64,000 bases of DNA from Cohnella lupini (GCF_003386205.1 NZ_QRDY01000006.1:186001-250000), one strand, 5' to 3'. Shown: positions 37,313 to 45,342, counted from the first letter of the stretch. Numbers and translations: made by a program. The notes: generated by a model not told the origin, from the letters alone.

Positions 37313-37969
37313 TTAGAACGCCTTGTCCCGCTCCTTGCCGGCGAAGGCGAATTTGGCGATCGCCGCTGCCGCCACGCTTAACGCGGTAAGCAAGAAGGTG
37401 AACAGACCGACATAATATATGTCATCATACAGTTGCGAGGGTAAATACGGATATACGTCGTACGTGTAATCGATCGTATCGTTCAGGAAAGTCCATACAG
37501 CCGCCCCTAGCAGGGCAATTCCTCCGAAAATAAAAAACCGGGCATAGACTAGCGCCGTAATCGCCATCGCCGAATGTCCTACTATCAGCATCCAGTGGTC
37601 AAATTCCAGGACATCGCCTTGCGCTTGTCCGGCGAATATAATCGCCGTCGCCCATATTCCGTATTTCACCGATGTAACGACGCCAAGCGTCTCCACGATT
37701 CCGCGAATTCCGTTCACCCAAGCGATCCTTGAACGCTTAGGACTAATCCAAAGCCATATGACGGATATCACGAAAAACAATGATGCCGTCGGACTGTCCG
37801 GAACGAAGGGAATTTGCCAATGCGGATGTTCGTTCCAGGTTTGAAGCAGTTGATCCTTGTACCAGTAGTATCCGTATATCGTACCCGGTACGTATATCAG
37901 CGTTAATATCCACAAAGTCGTGGGATTAAGCAATACGGAACGGGACAGCAACCATTTTAACCAGCTCAT
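37313..37969 (-). CDS. ypjA: YpjA-like DUF1405 membrane protein
   Basis: A 218-residue integral membrane protein with about six helices (PTTLWILTLIYVPGTIYGYY, ASLFFVISVIWLWISP, YVGLFTFLLTALSVAAAAIA). The WNEHPHWQIPFVPDSPTAS stretch and overall shape match DUF1405. Its position between qcrC and ypjB matches B. subtilis. Function unknown. GGAGG precedes the ATG. The qcr terminator separates it from qcrC. Confidence 0.85.
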   Translation of the reverse strand: MSWLKWLLSRSVLLNPTTLWILTLIYVPGTIYGYYWYKDQLLQTWNEHPHWQIPFVPDSPTASLFFVISVIWLWISPKRSRIAWVNGIRGIVETLGVVTSVKYGIWATAIIFAGQAQGDVLEFDHWMLIVGHSAMAITALVYARFFIFGGIALLGAAVWTFLNDTIDYTYDVYPYLPSQLYDDIYYVGLFTFLLTALSVAAAAIAKFAFAGKERDKAF

Positions 37970-37986
37970 CCGGGACCTCCTTTCAT

Positions 37987-38015
37987 AAAAAAACCTGACC
38001 GAGAACGGTCAGGTT
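37987..38015 (-). terminator. Terminator of qcrABC
   Basis: On the minus strand AACCTGACC pairs with GGTCAGGTT across a six-base loop, followed by seven T. It starts 20 bases after the qcrC stop. Confidence 0.9.
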
Positions 38016-38034
38016 TAGAACAGAAGGACGGATT

Positions 38035-38910
38035 TTACTCCGCCGCTCCCGCTTTTTGCGTCGAAAGCCATGTCGCGACTTGATCGATCTGTTCGGTAGT
38101 CAGCGTACCCTTGAAAGGAGGCATTCCATCGCCTTTTCCGTTCGTGATCGTTTCCACGAGCTCTTCTTTGCTTAACACGTCGCCGATTCCGCGAAGAGCG
38201 GGTCCATTCGCGCCTTCAAGCTCCGCGCCGTGACAAGAGATACATTGAGCTTGCGTCATCGTTTCGGTGAAAGCAGGATCGTCCGCGGCAACCATTGCAG
38301 GAATTTTCTCCCTGCCTGGTATCGGTCTCGGCAAGCCCTTCTCGATGGCTTCCTCCGCCTTGATCTCGCGTTCGATATGCTCGGGTATAACTCCGTTCTT
38401 CTCGAGTTCGCCCGTGTAGTGATGCCACGAAACCCACGTCAGGTAGGTGACGGCCACCAATGAAACGACCATCAGGGAAGACGCAATCGGACGACGATAG
38501 AAGCGGCGTTCCTTGCCCGTATCCAAGAAAGGAGCGAGAAGTAGCGCTATGAAAGGCAGTCCGGACAAACCTAGAACGCCCAATACGAGATAATCTTCCG
38601 ATGCGTAAGGATACTTCAACAATTGGTACAAGAACAGGAAGTACCAGTCGGGCATAGGAATGAACGAGCCGTTAAGCGGATCCGCCGGATATCCGAGCGG
38701 AGCCGGTTCGGCAACGACCAATACCAAGAACCCTACAAGTACGACGACGCCGACCATCCATTCCTTCAACAGGAAGTTCGGGATAAATGCTTCCGATTTA
38801 CCCGGAAAGGCGGAATAGTCAGGAGGCGTTACGTTCGAGTAATCGCGTTTACGAACACGCGAATCTCCTATGAATACGATTTTTTCGTTCGGATCATGTT
38901 TATGTGCCAT
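38035..38910 (-). CDS. qcrC: Menaquinol:cytochrome c reductase, cytochrome b/c subunit
   Basis: QcrC is the fused subunit IV plus cytochrome c of the Bacillus-type bc complex. The 291-residue protein has three membrane helices in residues 50-170 (the PDWYFLFLYQLLKYP motif of subunit IV lies between the first two). A C-terminal cytochrome c domain carries the haem motif CISCH near residue 227 and a Met ligand in GDGMPPFKG. It takes electrons from menaquinol through QcrA and QcrB. Confidence 0.94.
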   Translation of the reverse strand: MAHKHDPNEKIVFIGDSRVRKRDYSNVTPPDYSAFPGKSEAFIPNFLLKEWMVGVVVLVGFLVLVVAEPAPLGYPADPLNGSFIPMPDWYFLFLYQLLKYPYASEDYLVLGVLGLSGLPFIALLLAPFLDTGKERRFYRRPIASSLMVVSLVAVTYLTWVSWHHYTGELEKNGVIPEHIEREIKAEEAIEKGLPRPIPGREKIPAMVAADDPAFTETMTQAQCISCHGAELEGANGPALRGIGDVLSKEELVETITNGKGDGMPPFKGTLTTEQIDQVATWLSTQKAGAAE

Positions 38911-38929
38911 CGCTTGTCACTCCCCTCTC

Positions 38930-39601
38930 TTACAGCGGCCCGGAAATGCCCTGTTTTCGAATCATAAAGAAGTGTCCGGCAAGCAATGCAAGCAGCGCAC
39001 CAGGCAAGAAGAACACGTGGAATGCGAAAAATCTGGTCAGCGTTTGCGCGCCGACGATCGTTCCACCGTTCAATAGCTCCTTGATGTAATCGCCCAAGAA
39101 AGGCACGGCACCAGCGATTTCCAGACCAACCTTCGTCGCGTAATACGCTTTGTTATCCCAAGGAAGCAGGTAACCAGTGAACCCTAGGCCCAACATGACG
39201 AAGAAAATCAACATTCCGACTACCCAGTTCATCTCGCGGGGAGCTTTGTAGGAACCCGTGAAGAAAACGCGGAGCGTATGTAGGAACATCATAACGATTA
39301 CCAAGCTCGCTCCCCAGTGATGCATACCGCGCACGATCGCTCCGAAAGCGACTTGATGCTGCAGGTAATCAACGCTGTAGTAGGCGTTAATGATATCCGG
39401 AACGTAATACATCGTCAGGAACATCCCCGAAAGGATTTGTATGACGGTTATAAAGAACGTCAGCCCGCCGAAGCAATAAACGAACGCGGAGAAGTGATGC
39501 GCCGGATTGACGTGCTCAGGCACCTCGTGATCCGCGATATCTCTCCACATCGGCGTAATATCTAGACGTTCGTCGATCCAGTTGTACATGTTTTTGAACA
39601 T
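38930..39601 (-). CDS. qcrB: Menaquinol:cytochrome c reductase, cytochrome b subunit
   Basis: QcrB is a cytochrome b6-type protein of 223 residues with four membrane helices. The haem histidine pairs lie in MHHWGASLVIVMMFLHTLRV and in FFAFHVFFLPGALLAL. GYLLPWDNKAYYATK is the family's quinone-site stretch. It lies 20 bases after qcrA and 20 before qcrC. Confidence 0.95.
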   Translation of the reverse strand: MFKNMYNWIDERLDITPMWRDIADHEVPEHVNPAHHFSAFVYCFGGLTFFITVIQILSGMFLTMYYVPDIINAYYSVDYLQHQVAFGAIVRGMHHWGASLVIVMMFLHTLRVFFTGSYKAPREMNWVVGMLIFFVMLGLGFTGYLLPWDNKAYYATKVGLEIAGAVPFLGDYIKELLNGGTIVGAQTLTRFFAFHVFFLPGALLALLAGHFFMIRKQGISGPL

Positions 39602-39620
39602 GGGACGAGACGCCCTCCTT

Positions 39621-40154
39621 CTAAACGCGACTATTCGGTTCTATCGGGCCAAGATACACCCAACCGTTTTCCGTTTTGACTTCGTACTCGTCTAGCGGCT
39701 TTGGCGCAACTTTCAAGTTTTTGCCGTCTTTGGTGTAACGGGCGCCGTGGCAAGGACAGTGATACTCGTTCGGCGCTTCCTCGCCGCTCCAGCTTACCAT
39801 GCAGCCCAAGTGCTTACATACGGGAGAAAGAGCGTAGATCTTGCCATCGTCGCTCTTGGCGATCCAAGCGGCCAGCTTCGGATCGCTCTCGTACCATCCG
39901 TCTACCTGGTGAATCTTGAACTTCACTTCGGTCGGTTCGTTCGTCACCTTGCTTTCCTCGATGACTTTGACGAAACCGCTTTTTTCTTTCTTTTGCAATA
40001 TAGGATCTACGGCAAAGCGGATCATCGGTAAAATGGCCCCGCCCGCCATGAAGGCTCCTGCTCCGCCAAGCGTGTAAGACAAAAATTGACGTCTTGTCAT
40101 TTCTTTGCGCTTGACCGGTTTATGCGTGGTTTCTTGCTGCTCATTATGGTCCAT
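39621..40154 (-). CDS. qcrA: Menaquinol:cytochrome c reductase, Rieske iron-sulfur subunit
   Basis: A 177-residue Rieske protein. It has a twin-arginine signal-anchor (RRQFLSYTLGGAGAFMAGG near residues 25-45) and the [2Fe-2S] ligands in CKHLGCMVSW and CPCHGARY. The ATG at 40154 has AGGGGG eight bases upstream; an ATG seven codons earlier overlaps that site. It opens the qcrABC operon, which oxidises menaquinol and feeds cytochrome c. Confidence 0.94.
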   Translation of the reverse strand: MDHNEQQETTHKPVKRKEMTRRQFLSYTLGGAGAFMAGGAILPMIRFAVDPILQKKEKSGFVKVIEESKVTNEPTEVKFKIHQVDGWYESDPKLAAWIAKSDDGKIYALSPVCKHLGCMVSWSGEEAPNEYHCPCHGARYTKDGKNLKVAPKPLDEYEVKTENGWVYLGPIEPNSRV

Positions 40155-40511
40155 TCGTTCTACCCCCTTTGCCACACCAATCTCGCGTCCGGTACGGACT
40201 TTAACATTTTGTTCAACAATCGGTATGCTTAACTAAATTCGGTTTAAAGCGCATCCGATTGCTCGTTACAAACGTCCAACGTCGTTCGAAGAACGCCTGT
40301 AGCCGTTTTACTTGACAAGGACATAACTATAATAGCCCACGCGCTATGGAGCGTCAAGAATTGGGGCAAGCGTTTCCTTCCCCGGCGGGATAAGCGTAAC
40401 TAAAATGTTCTCAAATTGTCACATTTCCCCGTGGGATGTGTCTGACTATTGTTTACCCTTCATAGCCATCCTTATGCGTTCATAGCTTGCCGAAAAGCGA
40501 TTTTCGGTCGT
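40155..40511. other. 357-base gap between ypiF and qcrA, with long qcr leader
   Basis: No gene was found. The gap holds the qcr promoter (40329-40357) and a leader of about 168 bases. A perfect 11-base palindrome, TTGTTCAACAA, lies in the leader at 40209-40219. Upstream of the promoter is a cre-like site (40365-40379, two edge mismatches to the CcpA consensus). A hairpin of CACAT/ATGTG with CCC/GGG inside lies near 40418-40438. The palindrome and hairpin have no assigned role. Confidence 0.6.
40329..40357 (-). promoter_or_regulatory. Sigma-A promoter of qcrABC
   Basis: TTGACG and TATTAT are spaced by 17 bases on the minus strand. The start would be near 40322, 168 bases before the qcrA ATG. 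It is the best promoter in the gap. Confidence 0.65.
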
Positions 40512-40934
40512 TTATCGTTGCGGCGTCCGCCACAATTCCGCTACCGATTTGCCGATTCGCTCTGAATCGGGCTTCTCATCGTCCGTTTTCGGCTGAATGA
40601 TCAGATCCGCATGCAGCATATCGAAGTTCGGCATCGCTTTTCCGTTGATCAGGATCACGTAGCGAAAGCCGATCGCCCTCCACGACCCGATTAAACGATT
40701 TAACCGATCGATTTGCTCCTCGCCGCCTGCATCATAGTGGTAGGCAGGCATCGTCACCGTTCTCCCGCGAAATGATTGTTCCAACGGGGCTAGCCATTCC
40801 CCGGTACGCGCCACGCTCTCCGTGGCTTCCCAAGGCGATTCTTCCCCGGTCAGTCCCGATAGAGGAAGTAGGCAAGTATCCAGATAAGGCTGCAATTCTG
40901 GCCAGCTTGCCGGATCTATTTCACTGAATTTCAT
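40512..40934 (-). CDS. ypiF: YpiF-like DUF2487 protein
   Basis: A 140-residue cytoplasmic protein that matches YpiF in size and in position before qcrA. Characteristic stretches are MKFSEIDPASWPELQPYLDT, LPLSGLTGEESPWE and LIGSWRAIGFRYVILI. No enzyme motif is apparent and its role is unknown. The ATG at 40934 has AAGGAG twelve bases upstream; earlier in-frame ATGs lie before that site. Confidence 0.8.
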   Translation of the reverse strand: MKFSEIDPASWPELQPYLDTCLLPLSGLTGEESPWEATESVARTGEWLAPLEQSFRGRTVTMPAYHYDAGGEEQIDRLNRLIGSWRAIGFRYVILINGKAMPNFDMLHADLIIQPKTDDEKPDSERIGKSVAELWRTPQR

Positions 40935-41094
40935 ATGTAGGGCACACTCCTTGTCTTCCATTAAAGCTTGCATCAAGATACCTGTTATCGTACTCCAAAA
41001 CGGCGAACATTAAAAGCTTCTTTCCGCTATTTAGGAGTAAAAGTCGGGGAGCTTATATATCTGTCGCTGTCGAAACCGCTCTATCTTGAAACGC

Positions 41095-41124
41095 AAAAAA
41101 AACCTAACCCGACGGGCTAGGTTA
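41095..41124 (-). terminator. Terminator after the IDEAL-domain gene
   Basis: On the minus strand AACCTAGCCCG pairs with CGGGTTAGGTT and is followed by eight T. It starts 22 bases after the stop. Confidence 0.9.
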
Positions 41125-41145
41125 AATGAATAGAACATTAGGATC

Positions 41146-41337
41146 TCAACCGATGAATTGTTGAATGCTTTTCAACTCGTCGGTTAACCGCCGAAACGAT
41201 TCCACGTCTCCTTGCGCAAGCGCATCATCGATCGCATGATATATTTTCTCCGTCCGGTAATTGCGCAGCGCTTCGTCCAGGACCATTTCTGCCGCCAATC
41301 CCAGCATCGTCTCGTAGGCGACTTTCATGTTGTCCAT
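41146..41337 (-). CDS. Small IDEAL-domain protein
   Basis: A 63-residue protein that is almost only an IDEAL domain: LAAEMVLDEALRNYRTEKIYHAIDDALAQGD, read in two blocks, with the LDEAL variant of the name-giving motif near residue 22. In B. subtilis this domain forms the C terminus of YpiB, which stands at the same place in the gene order. So this may be a stripped-down YpiB. GGAGG eight bases before the ATG fixes the start. Function unknown; IDEAL domains are thought to bind proteins. Confidence 0.8.
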   Translation of the reverse strand: MDNMKVAYETMLGLAAEMVLDEALRNYRTEKIYHAIDDALAQGDVESFRRLTDELKSIQQFIG

Positions 41338-41375
41338 TCGTTGCACCTCCGAAATCCGGCGTAAAGGGCACCTTG

Positions 41376-41768
41376 TCAGGAGCTCCTATATTGATCGCCT
41401 TTGCTCACGTATCTGTCCGCCGTTTGCTTCATTCGCTGCAAATCCTGCTCGGTAAATGTCAAACAACCTTTGCCGGTGATCCTAAACGCAGTATTCTGGG
41501 CGAAATGACCTGATTTTCAGTTACGAGCGCGCCGGCTCCCATTAAAGCATATTCACCGATGTCCGCCCCGTTCAAGACGATAGCCCCCATGCCGATCAAT
41601 GTACCATTGCCTATGTTGCAGTCTTGATCGATTACCGCATGTCCGACGGATACGCCATCGCCGATGATAAGCGGCTGATTGGCGTTATTTCGCGTCTAAA
41701 CGCTCCGTCTTAAATATTACAATGCCGTCCGATTACGATTGGTTCCAAATCTCCACGCAGTTTCCATT
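41376..41768 (-). pseudogene. Decayed gamma-class carbonic anhydrase-like gene, 5'-truncated
   Basis: Reading the minus strand gives a left-handed beta-helix protein in pieces: RGDLEPIVIGRHCNI, then a TAA at 41712-41710 where a Gln codon is expected, then DGA. A frame change follows near 41690. Next come NNANQPLIIGDGVSVGHAV, IDQDCNIGNGTLIGMGAIVL, NGADIGEYALMGAGALVTEN and RILRLGSPAKVV. After another frame change near 41462 comes FTEQDLQRMKQTADRYVSKG, ending in TGA at 41376. The first 45 or so residues of the family are missing, and the remnant begins right at the stop of the gene at 41771. It has at least one nonsense and two frame defects, so it cannot be functional. Confidence 0.82.
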
Positions 41769-41770
41769 TG

Positions 41771-42979
41771 TCATACGGGCGGGTTGCCGAGATTCAAAGT
41801 ATCTTCGAAAGCGAGCGTATTTCCCGAAATCAGCCATTTGCCTTGGGGCGTGATCTTAACGACATGGACCCCTTCCGCCGTTTGTCCCCAGCGTACAATA
41901 CCTAGATGCATAAGCATGTTAAGGATGCGCCGTTCAAGTACGTCTCTCGGGGTGTCATAATAATAGGAACGGATTAGCGGTTGCAGAATCTCGTTCATCG
42001 ATTCTACGGTTACCCAGTCGCCCGACAAACGCATCACCCATTGCACCAAGGACGATAGGTTGGGAATCGGACCCTTGTACAACCGCAACCAGAATCGGTA
42101 AAGCTTGCTTGGATCCGGCTTGGCAAGACCGTCCGCGATCATTCGTCCCGCCGGAGTTAACGTGAGCTTCTCCGCTTCCTCCGCTACGTACCCTTCGAAG
42201 TAGGAAAAGTCGTAGAGCAAGGAAAAGCGATCCGGATAATCCATGAATCGGCGACCGTAGCCGAACCTCCATCCTCCTTTAGCCGGCAAGCTTTCGTTGA
42301 CGGAAAGGAGCTCTAGCGCTTGTTGGAGCTGGCGCTTGTACATGATGCCGTCGGAAGTCAAAGGCAAATCGTTGTCGCGCACGTAACGGAGGAAGTGAGC
42401 GATGTCTTCCACCAACAAGCTTCTTTCGTCCCGATAAGCAGCGGGCTCGTCCATAGAGACGAGGGAAGTGCGGAAACGTTTTTCGAGTACGTCGCACAAT
42501 CGGACTTTGACGTCTTCCGGAACCTCGTACAAAAACCGGGTTTGTTGAGAGAAGCCGTTAAAGAGCCAACCGAAACGCTTGAGTCTGGTAATGGAGTTCC
42601 GCGCCGTTTCGTCGGGGCCCGGAAGCGGTTTGACCGCCGCGTTCTTCCCCTTGCGAGATCGTTTAGGAAGCTCGGGAGGAGCCTCCGGAACGATCGATGA
42701 CTTCGGCAGCATGCTCGGCTCTTCTCCTATTGCTCTCGCTTTCAATTCCTCTAAGCTGTATGCGGTTCTTTTCTCGAATACGAGAAAATTCAAGAAACGA
42801 AGATCGTTCCCCGTCATCTCTCCGATTCTCGATTCCATGACGTCTCGTCGTTGCACGGTTGCAAGAATCGACTGAATCAACTCGTTCTTGGAATGGCTGC
42901 TGCAAGTACAATCGTAAGCTTCCGCGATTCTAGTCAACTCGGCAATGTCCGCATAACATAACATGTCGGCCAAGTTCAT
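41771..42979 (-). CDS. Conserved-looking cytoplasmic protein of unknown function
   Basis: I do not recognise this 402-residue protein. It has no signal or membrane segment. Residues 1-90 look like a SAP-like or helical DNA-binding region (LTRIAEAYDCTCSSHSKNEL). A basic linker (RSRKGKNAAVKPLPGPDE) follows. The rest is made of several helical, probably winged-helix, units (LTLTPAGRMIADGLAKPDPS, LNMLMHLGIVRWGQTAEGVH). This layout recalls the helicase-associated wing domains found in some Firmicute proteins. The ATG at 42979 has GGTG seven bases upstream. It is a monocistronic gene between a terminator and the carbonic anhydrase relic. Confidence 0.7.
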   Translation of the reverse strand: MNLADMLCYADIAELTRIAEAYDCTCSSHSKNELIQSILATVQRRDVMESRIGEMTGNDLRFLNFLVFEKRTAYSLEELKARAIGEEPSMLPKSSIVPEAPPELPKRSRKGKNAAVKPLPGPDETARNSITRLKRFGWLFNGFSQQTRFLYEVPEDVKVRLCDVLEKRFRTSLVSMDEPAAYRDERSLLVEDIAHFLRYVRDNDLPLTSDGIMYKRQLQQALELLSVNESLPAKGGWRFGYGRRFMDYPDRFSLLYDFSYFEGYVAEEAEKLTLTPAGRMIADGLAKPDPSKLYRFWLRLYKGPIPNLSSLVQWVMRLSGDWVTVESMNEILQPLIRSYYYDTPRDVLERRILNMLMHLGIVRWGQTAEGVHVVKITPQGKWLISGNTLAFEDTLNLGNPPV

Positions 42980-43081
42980 CGGCATTCACCGCTTCATGGA
43001 GGATTTACATTTCAGTATAGGCGCGGGTTGTCAGTCTTAAACGTTAAATATTCAAGTAGTTTATGCTTTCTGATCGTACGC

Positions 43082-43104
43082 AAAAAAACCGGGCCTTTGC
43101 CCGG
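43082..43104 (-). terminator. Terminator after the histidine phosphatase gene
   Basis: On the minus strand CCGGGC pairs with GCCCGG around AAAG and is followed by seven T. It lies 18 bases after the stop and ends the sigma/anti-sigma/phosphatase operon. Confidence 0.9.
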
Positions 43105-43121
43105 ATTCTCGGAGTCTTGAT

Positions 43122-43721
43122 TTATATAGAAGTTTCCGTCGCTAAATGCAGCGTGCAATTATGAAGCACCGGCTTCCAGATTGCCTGTTCATTCTCAATT
43201 ATGGTAAGCGACATGTTGAGCAAGTGGGAATCCGTTAGGTCTGCACAGAGAGATTGAAGCATTCTTCCCAGAAAACTACCATGAGAGACGACTAACCATG
43301 CCTCACCCGGATGTTTCTCTAACATCTCGTCAACGAACCGATGCCCGCGTTCCTTGATTGATTCATCGTTCTCCTGATCGGGAACCAATCTTCGCCAATC
43401 CGCGCCCCAGCGGGTCATACGCTCCGCTTCCGTCGTTCCTTCCGCTTGACCGAAGGAACGTTCCCGCAATCGCGCGTCCTTGATTACCGGGAGCCCAAGC
43501 CGGTCGGACAAGATCTCGGCCGTCTTCATAGCGCGCTGTAAGTCGCTGCTATAGATTCCGTTCCATGCTTGCCCTTCACGTGCTAGCCGATCTGCTAGAA
43601 GGCGAGCTTGCTCTTCTCCCTCCGCGCTTAACGGAATATCCGTAACTCCTTGGATTTTACCTATTTGGTTCCATTCCGTAATCCCATGCCGTACCCATCC
43701 GATTCTCGTTGCCTGCATCAT
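43122..43721 (-). CDS. Histidine phosphatase superfamily protein (phosphoglycerate mutase-like)
   Basis: A 199-residue histidine phosphatase. The nucleophile is in IGWVRHGITEWN near residue 10, GIYSSDLQRAMKTAEIL carries the next phosphate-binding Arg, and LVVSHGSFLGRML carries the second His. The type is that of broad-specificity phosphatases such as PhoE or CobC-like proteins rather than glycolytic mutase. Substrate unknown. The ATG at 43721 overlaps the anti-sigma stop (ATGA), so it is the third gene of an ECF operon. Confidence 0.85.
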   Translation of the reverse strand: MMQATRIGWVRHGITEWNQIGKIQGVTDIPLSAEGEEQARLLADRLAREGQAWNGIYSSDLQRAMKTAEILSDRLGLPVIKDARLRERSFGQAEGTTEAERMTRWGADWRRLVPDQENDESIKERGHRFVDEMLEKHPGEAWLVVSHGSFLGRMLQSLCADLTDSHLLNMSLTIIENEQAIWKPVLHNCTLHLATETSI

Positions 43722-44320
43722 GTACGCACCCTGGAGAACCAATTCAAAATAAGCAGCGTCATGATCATTCCGACGATCGAGAACGCGACCCAATATTCCG
43801 GCGTGGCGGGCGAAACCGTCAGCATGATCGGATCGCTCAAGCTTGCCATCGGGACTTCAAGGTGTATGCTGTCTCCCCCTTGATGGCTGGCGGCGAACGC
43901 GTTCGCCGAATCGATCAGCGCCGTGCCGTCTTCGCTAGTGCCGCCGATACGGCCGAACGCGGTATATAGAAATCCGCAAACAAATAGCGCAAACAATGCC
44001 GCGAGAATACCTGCTACTTTCTTTCTGAAAGCAAAAGAGAAGGAATAGGTGCGGCGAACAGCCGGCATATACCAGCTCTGTTCGGAATAAATGCGGTTCA
44101 TTACGTTCTGATTCATCCATTCGGACGAGACGGGTTCATCCTCCAGAGCTTCGTTAAACGGCAATTCTTGAATCAATAGGGCGCTTTCTTCCCAAATGCT
44201 GAACTCTTCCGCGCATTCGCTACACCCGTGCACATGCAAATCTACGGCGAGTCGTTCGGCGGAATCCTCGGGTAAGTCCCGGTAAATTCCGAACCATTCC
44301 GCGGCTTCTTCGCATTTCAT
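43718..44320 (-). CDS. Zinc-finger anti-sigma factor
   Basis: A 200-residue membrane anti-sigma factor. The zf-HC2 motif is HVHGCSEC (HxxxCxxC) near residues 28-35, preceded by CEEAAEWF. One membrane helix lies at about 105-125 (ILAALFALFVCGFLYTAF) and a second near the C terminus (AFSIVGMIMTLLILNWF). The segment between faces outside. It begins four bases inside the ECF sigma gene, which it should hold inactive at the membrane. Confidence 0.85.
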   Translation of the reverse strand: MKCEEAAEWFGIYRDLPEDSAERLAVDLHVHGCSECAEEFSIWEESALLIQELPFNEALEDEPVSSEWMNQNVMNRIYSEQSWYMPAVRRTYSFSFAFRKKVAGILAALFALFVCGFLYTAFGRIGGTSEDGTALIDSANAFAASHQGGDSIHLEVPMASLSDPIMLTVSPATPEYWVAFSIVGMIMTLLILNWFSRVRT

Positions 44321-44916
44321 CGCAGCTTCATCTCCTCGTACTCCTTCATCAAGGCCGGTTCGGCAAAGTACGATTCCAACTGTGTCTTCACACTGGCCCT
44401 AGCCCGGAACAACAACGATTTGACGGAACTGACCGTCTGTCCTAGAATGTTGGCGATCTCTTGGTAGTCCATCCCATCGTACTCCCGCAATATGAGCGCT
44501 GAGCGCTGCTTCTCGGGCAAACTATTGATGGCCTCTCGTACCATGGAAACCTTCTCGTTGCGCAGCAACCGCTGCTCGGGCGCCTCTTCGAAAGGCGCGG
44601 CTGGTATGTATGTGGAGTCGTCTAGCGATACGTGCGCCGTCTTCTGCTTGCGCAATTCGCTAAGAACCGTATTTCGTGCTATCGTATATAGCCAAGTTGA
44701 AAAGGACGCGTCTACTTCCCGAAAGGAATGCAAGCTCCTGAAGGCTTTGTAAAAGGTTTCGGAACTAATATCCTCCGCCAGTATTTCCAGTTTGGCGCTC
44801 TTAAGCATGTGATATACGAAGGATAATATCTTCTTCTGATATCGTCCCATTAACGTAGAATACATATCTACGTTGCCGTCTTTGATTTCCCGTATTAATT
44901 GGGAATCGGTCATCAT
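44317..44916 (-). CDS. ECF-type RNA polymerase sigma factor
   Basis: A group 4 sigma factor of 199 residues. Region 2 includes ILAEDISSETFYKAFRSLH and STWLYTIARNTVLSEL. Region 4 includes SLPEKQRSALILREYDGMDY and QEIANILGQTVSSVKSLLFR. GGAGG nine bases before the ATG fixes the start. The operon is sigma, anti-sigma, phosphatase. Two promoters are proposed upstream, one sigma-A-like (45031-45058) and one ECF-like (45154-45179). Confidence 0.92.
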   Translation of the reverse strand: MMTDSQLIREIKDGNVDMYSTLMGRYQKKILSFVYHMLKSAKLEILAEDISSETFYKAFRSLHSFREVDASFSTWLYTIARNTVLSELRKQKTAHVSLDDSTYIPAAPFEEAPEQRLLRNEKVSMVREAINSLPEKQRSALILREYDGMDYQEIANILGQTVSSVKSLLFRARASVKTQLESYFAEPALMKEYEEMKLR

Positions 44917-45030
44917 ATCCGCGACCCTCCCCCGTGTCAGGGTGAACGTTCGCAGCCGGTGGGTATAAAGTTATACCGGCCAAAAACGAAAAAGTTGCGC
45001 TTTACGGCGCATGAAAGTTTGTAAACCAGT

Positions 45031-45058
45031 ATTTTACAAATTCTATATGCTATTGTAA
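45031..45058 (-). promoter_or_regulatory. Sigma-A-like promoter of the second ECF operon
   Basis: TTACAA and TAAAAT lie 16 bases apart on the minus strand. The start would be near 45024, about 108 bases before the sigma gene. Confidence 0.45.
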
Positions 45059-45153
45059 CACAGGTCGTTGGGCTCTGAGCTTAAAAATTTCTCAAATTTT
45101 GCAGGGAAATGTGTCCTTTACATGCCTATCGACCTATTTCCTTCTTCTGATTT

Positions 45154-45179
45154 GACGATATCCCTTCCGTTCAGGTTCA
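45154..45179 (-). promoter_or_regulatory. ECF-type promoter upstream of the second ECF operon
   Basis: TGAACC and CGTC are separated by 16 bases on the minus strand. This is the same -35 box and spacing as at 17963-17988. The start would leave a leader of about 230 bases. Confidence 0.42.
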
Positions 45180-45233
45180 TTTTTGCAAAAACGGGTTTAT
45201 TTCCGTTCAAGTTGAAGCCGTTTTTCCCGGCAC

Positions 45234-45307
45234 AAAAAAAAATCCACCCCGAAGGGTGGTTGCACATAGTGCTAGGATTGGATAGGAGTGGAGAGAAACC
45301 ATACTGT
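45234..45307 (-). ncRNA. Predicted small RNA of about 74 nt with C/U-rich single-stranded region
   Basis: A consensus sigma-A promoter (45314-45342) is followed after about 48 bases by a strong terminator: CCACCC/GGGTGG (45244-45259) with nine T. The predicted transcript has no good ribosome site; one ATG lacks any Shine-Dalgarno. Its 5' part is unstructured and rich in C and U, including TCTCTCC and ACTCC. Such stretches pair with ribosome binding sites in Gram-positive regulatory RNAs. The unit stands alone: the tyrA terminator lies upstream and the sigma operon starts 318 bases further on. Three CcpA-type sites overlap or precede the promoter. Confidence 0.75.
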
Positions 45308-45313
45308 ACTTTT

Positions 45314-45342
45314 ATTATATGTATACGTTTTCATTTTGTCAA
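45314..45342 (-). promoter_or_regulatory. Perfect sigma-A promoter of the small RNA
   Basis: TTGACA and TATAAT are spaced by 17 bases on the minus strand, both boxes perfect. It is the best promoter I found in the window. Confidence 0.88.

Larger units (their letters stand above)
44917..45233. other. Long promoter region of the second ECF operon
   Basis: No gene was found between the sigma gene and the small RNA. Besides the two proposed promoters there is a 13-base direct repeat with one mismatch, TTCCGTTCAGGTT (45165-45177) and TTCCGTTCAAGTT (45201-45213). The first copy overlaps the ECF-type -35 box. The repeats could be a regulator site. Confidence 0.5.

Noticed and set aside
40312..40333. 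TTGACA and TATAAT on the plus strand
   Set aside because: The boxes are only 10 bases apart, too close for a promoter, and no plus-strand gene follows. The minus-strand boxes at 40329-40357 are correctly spaced.
45234..45290. Small peptide starting at the ATG in the predicted small RNA
   Set aside because: There is no Shine-Dalgarno sequence before it, and the frame runs through the terminator hairpin and T run.
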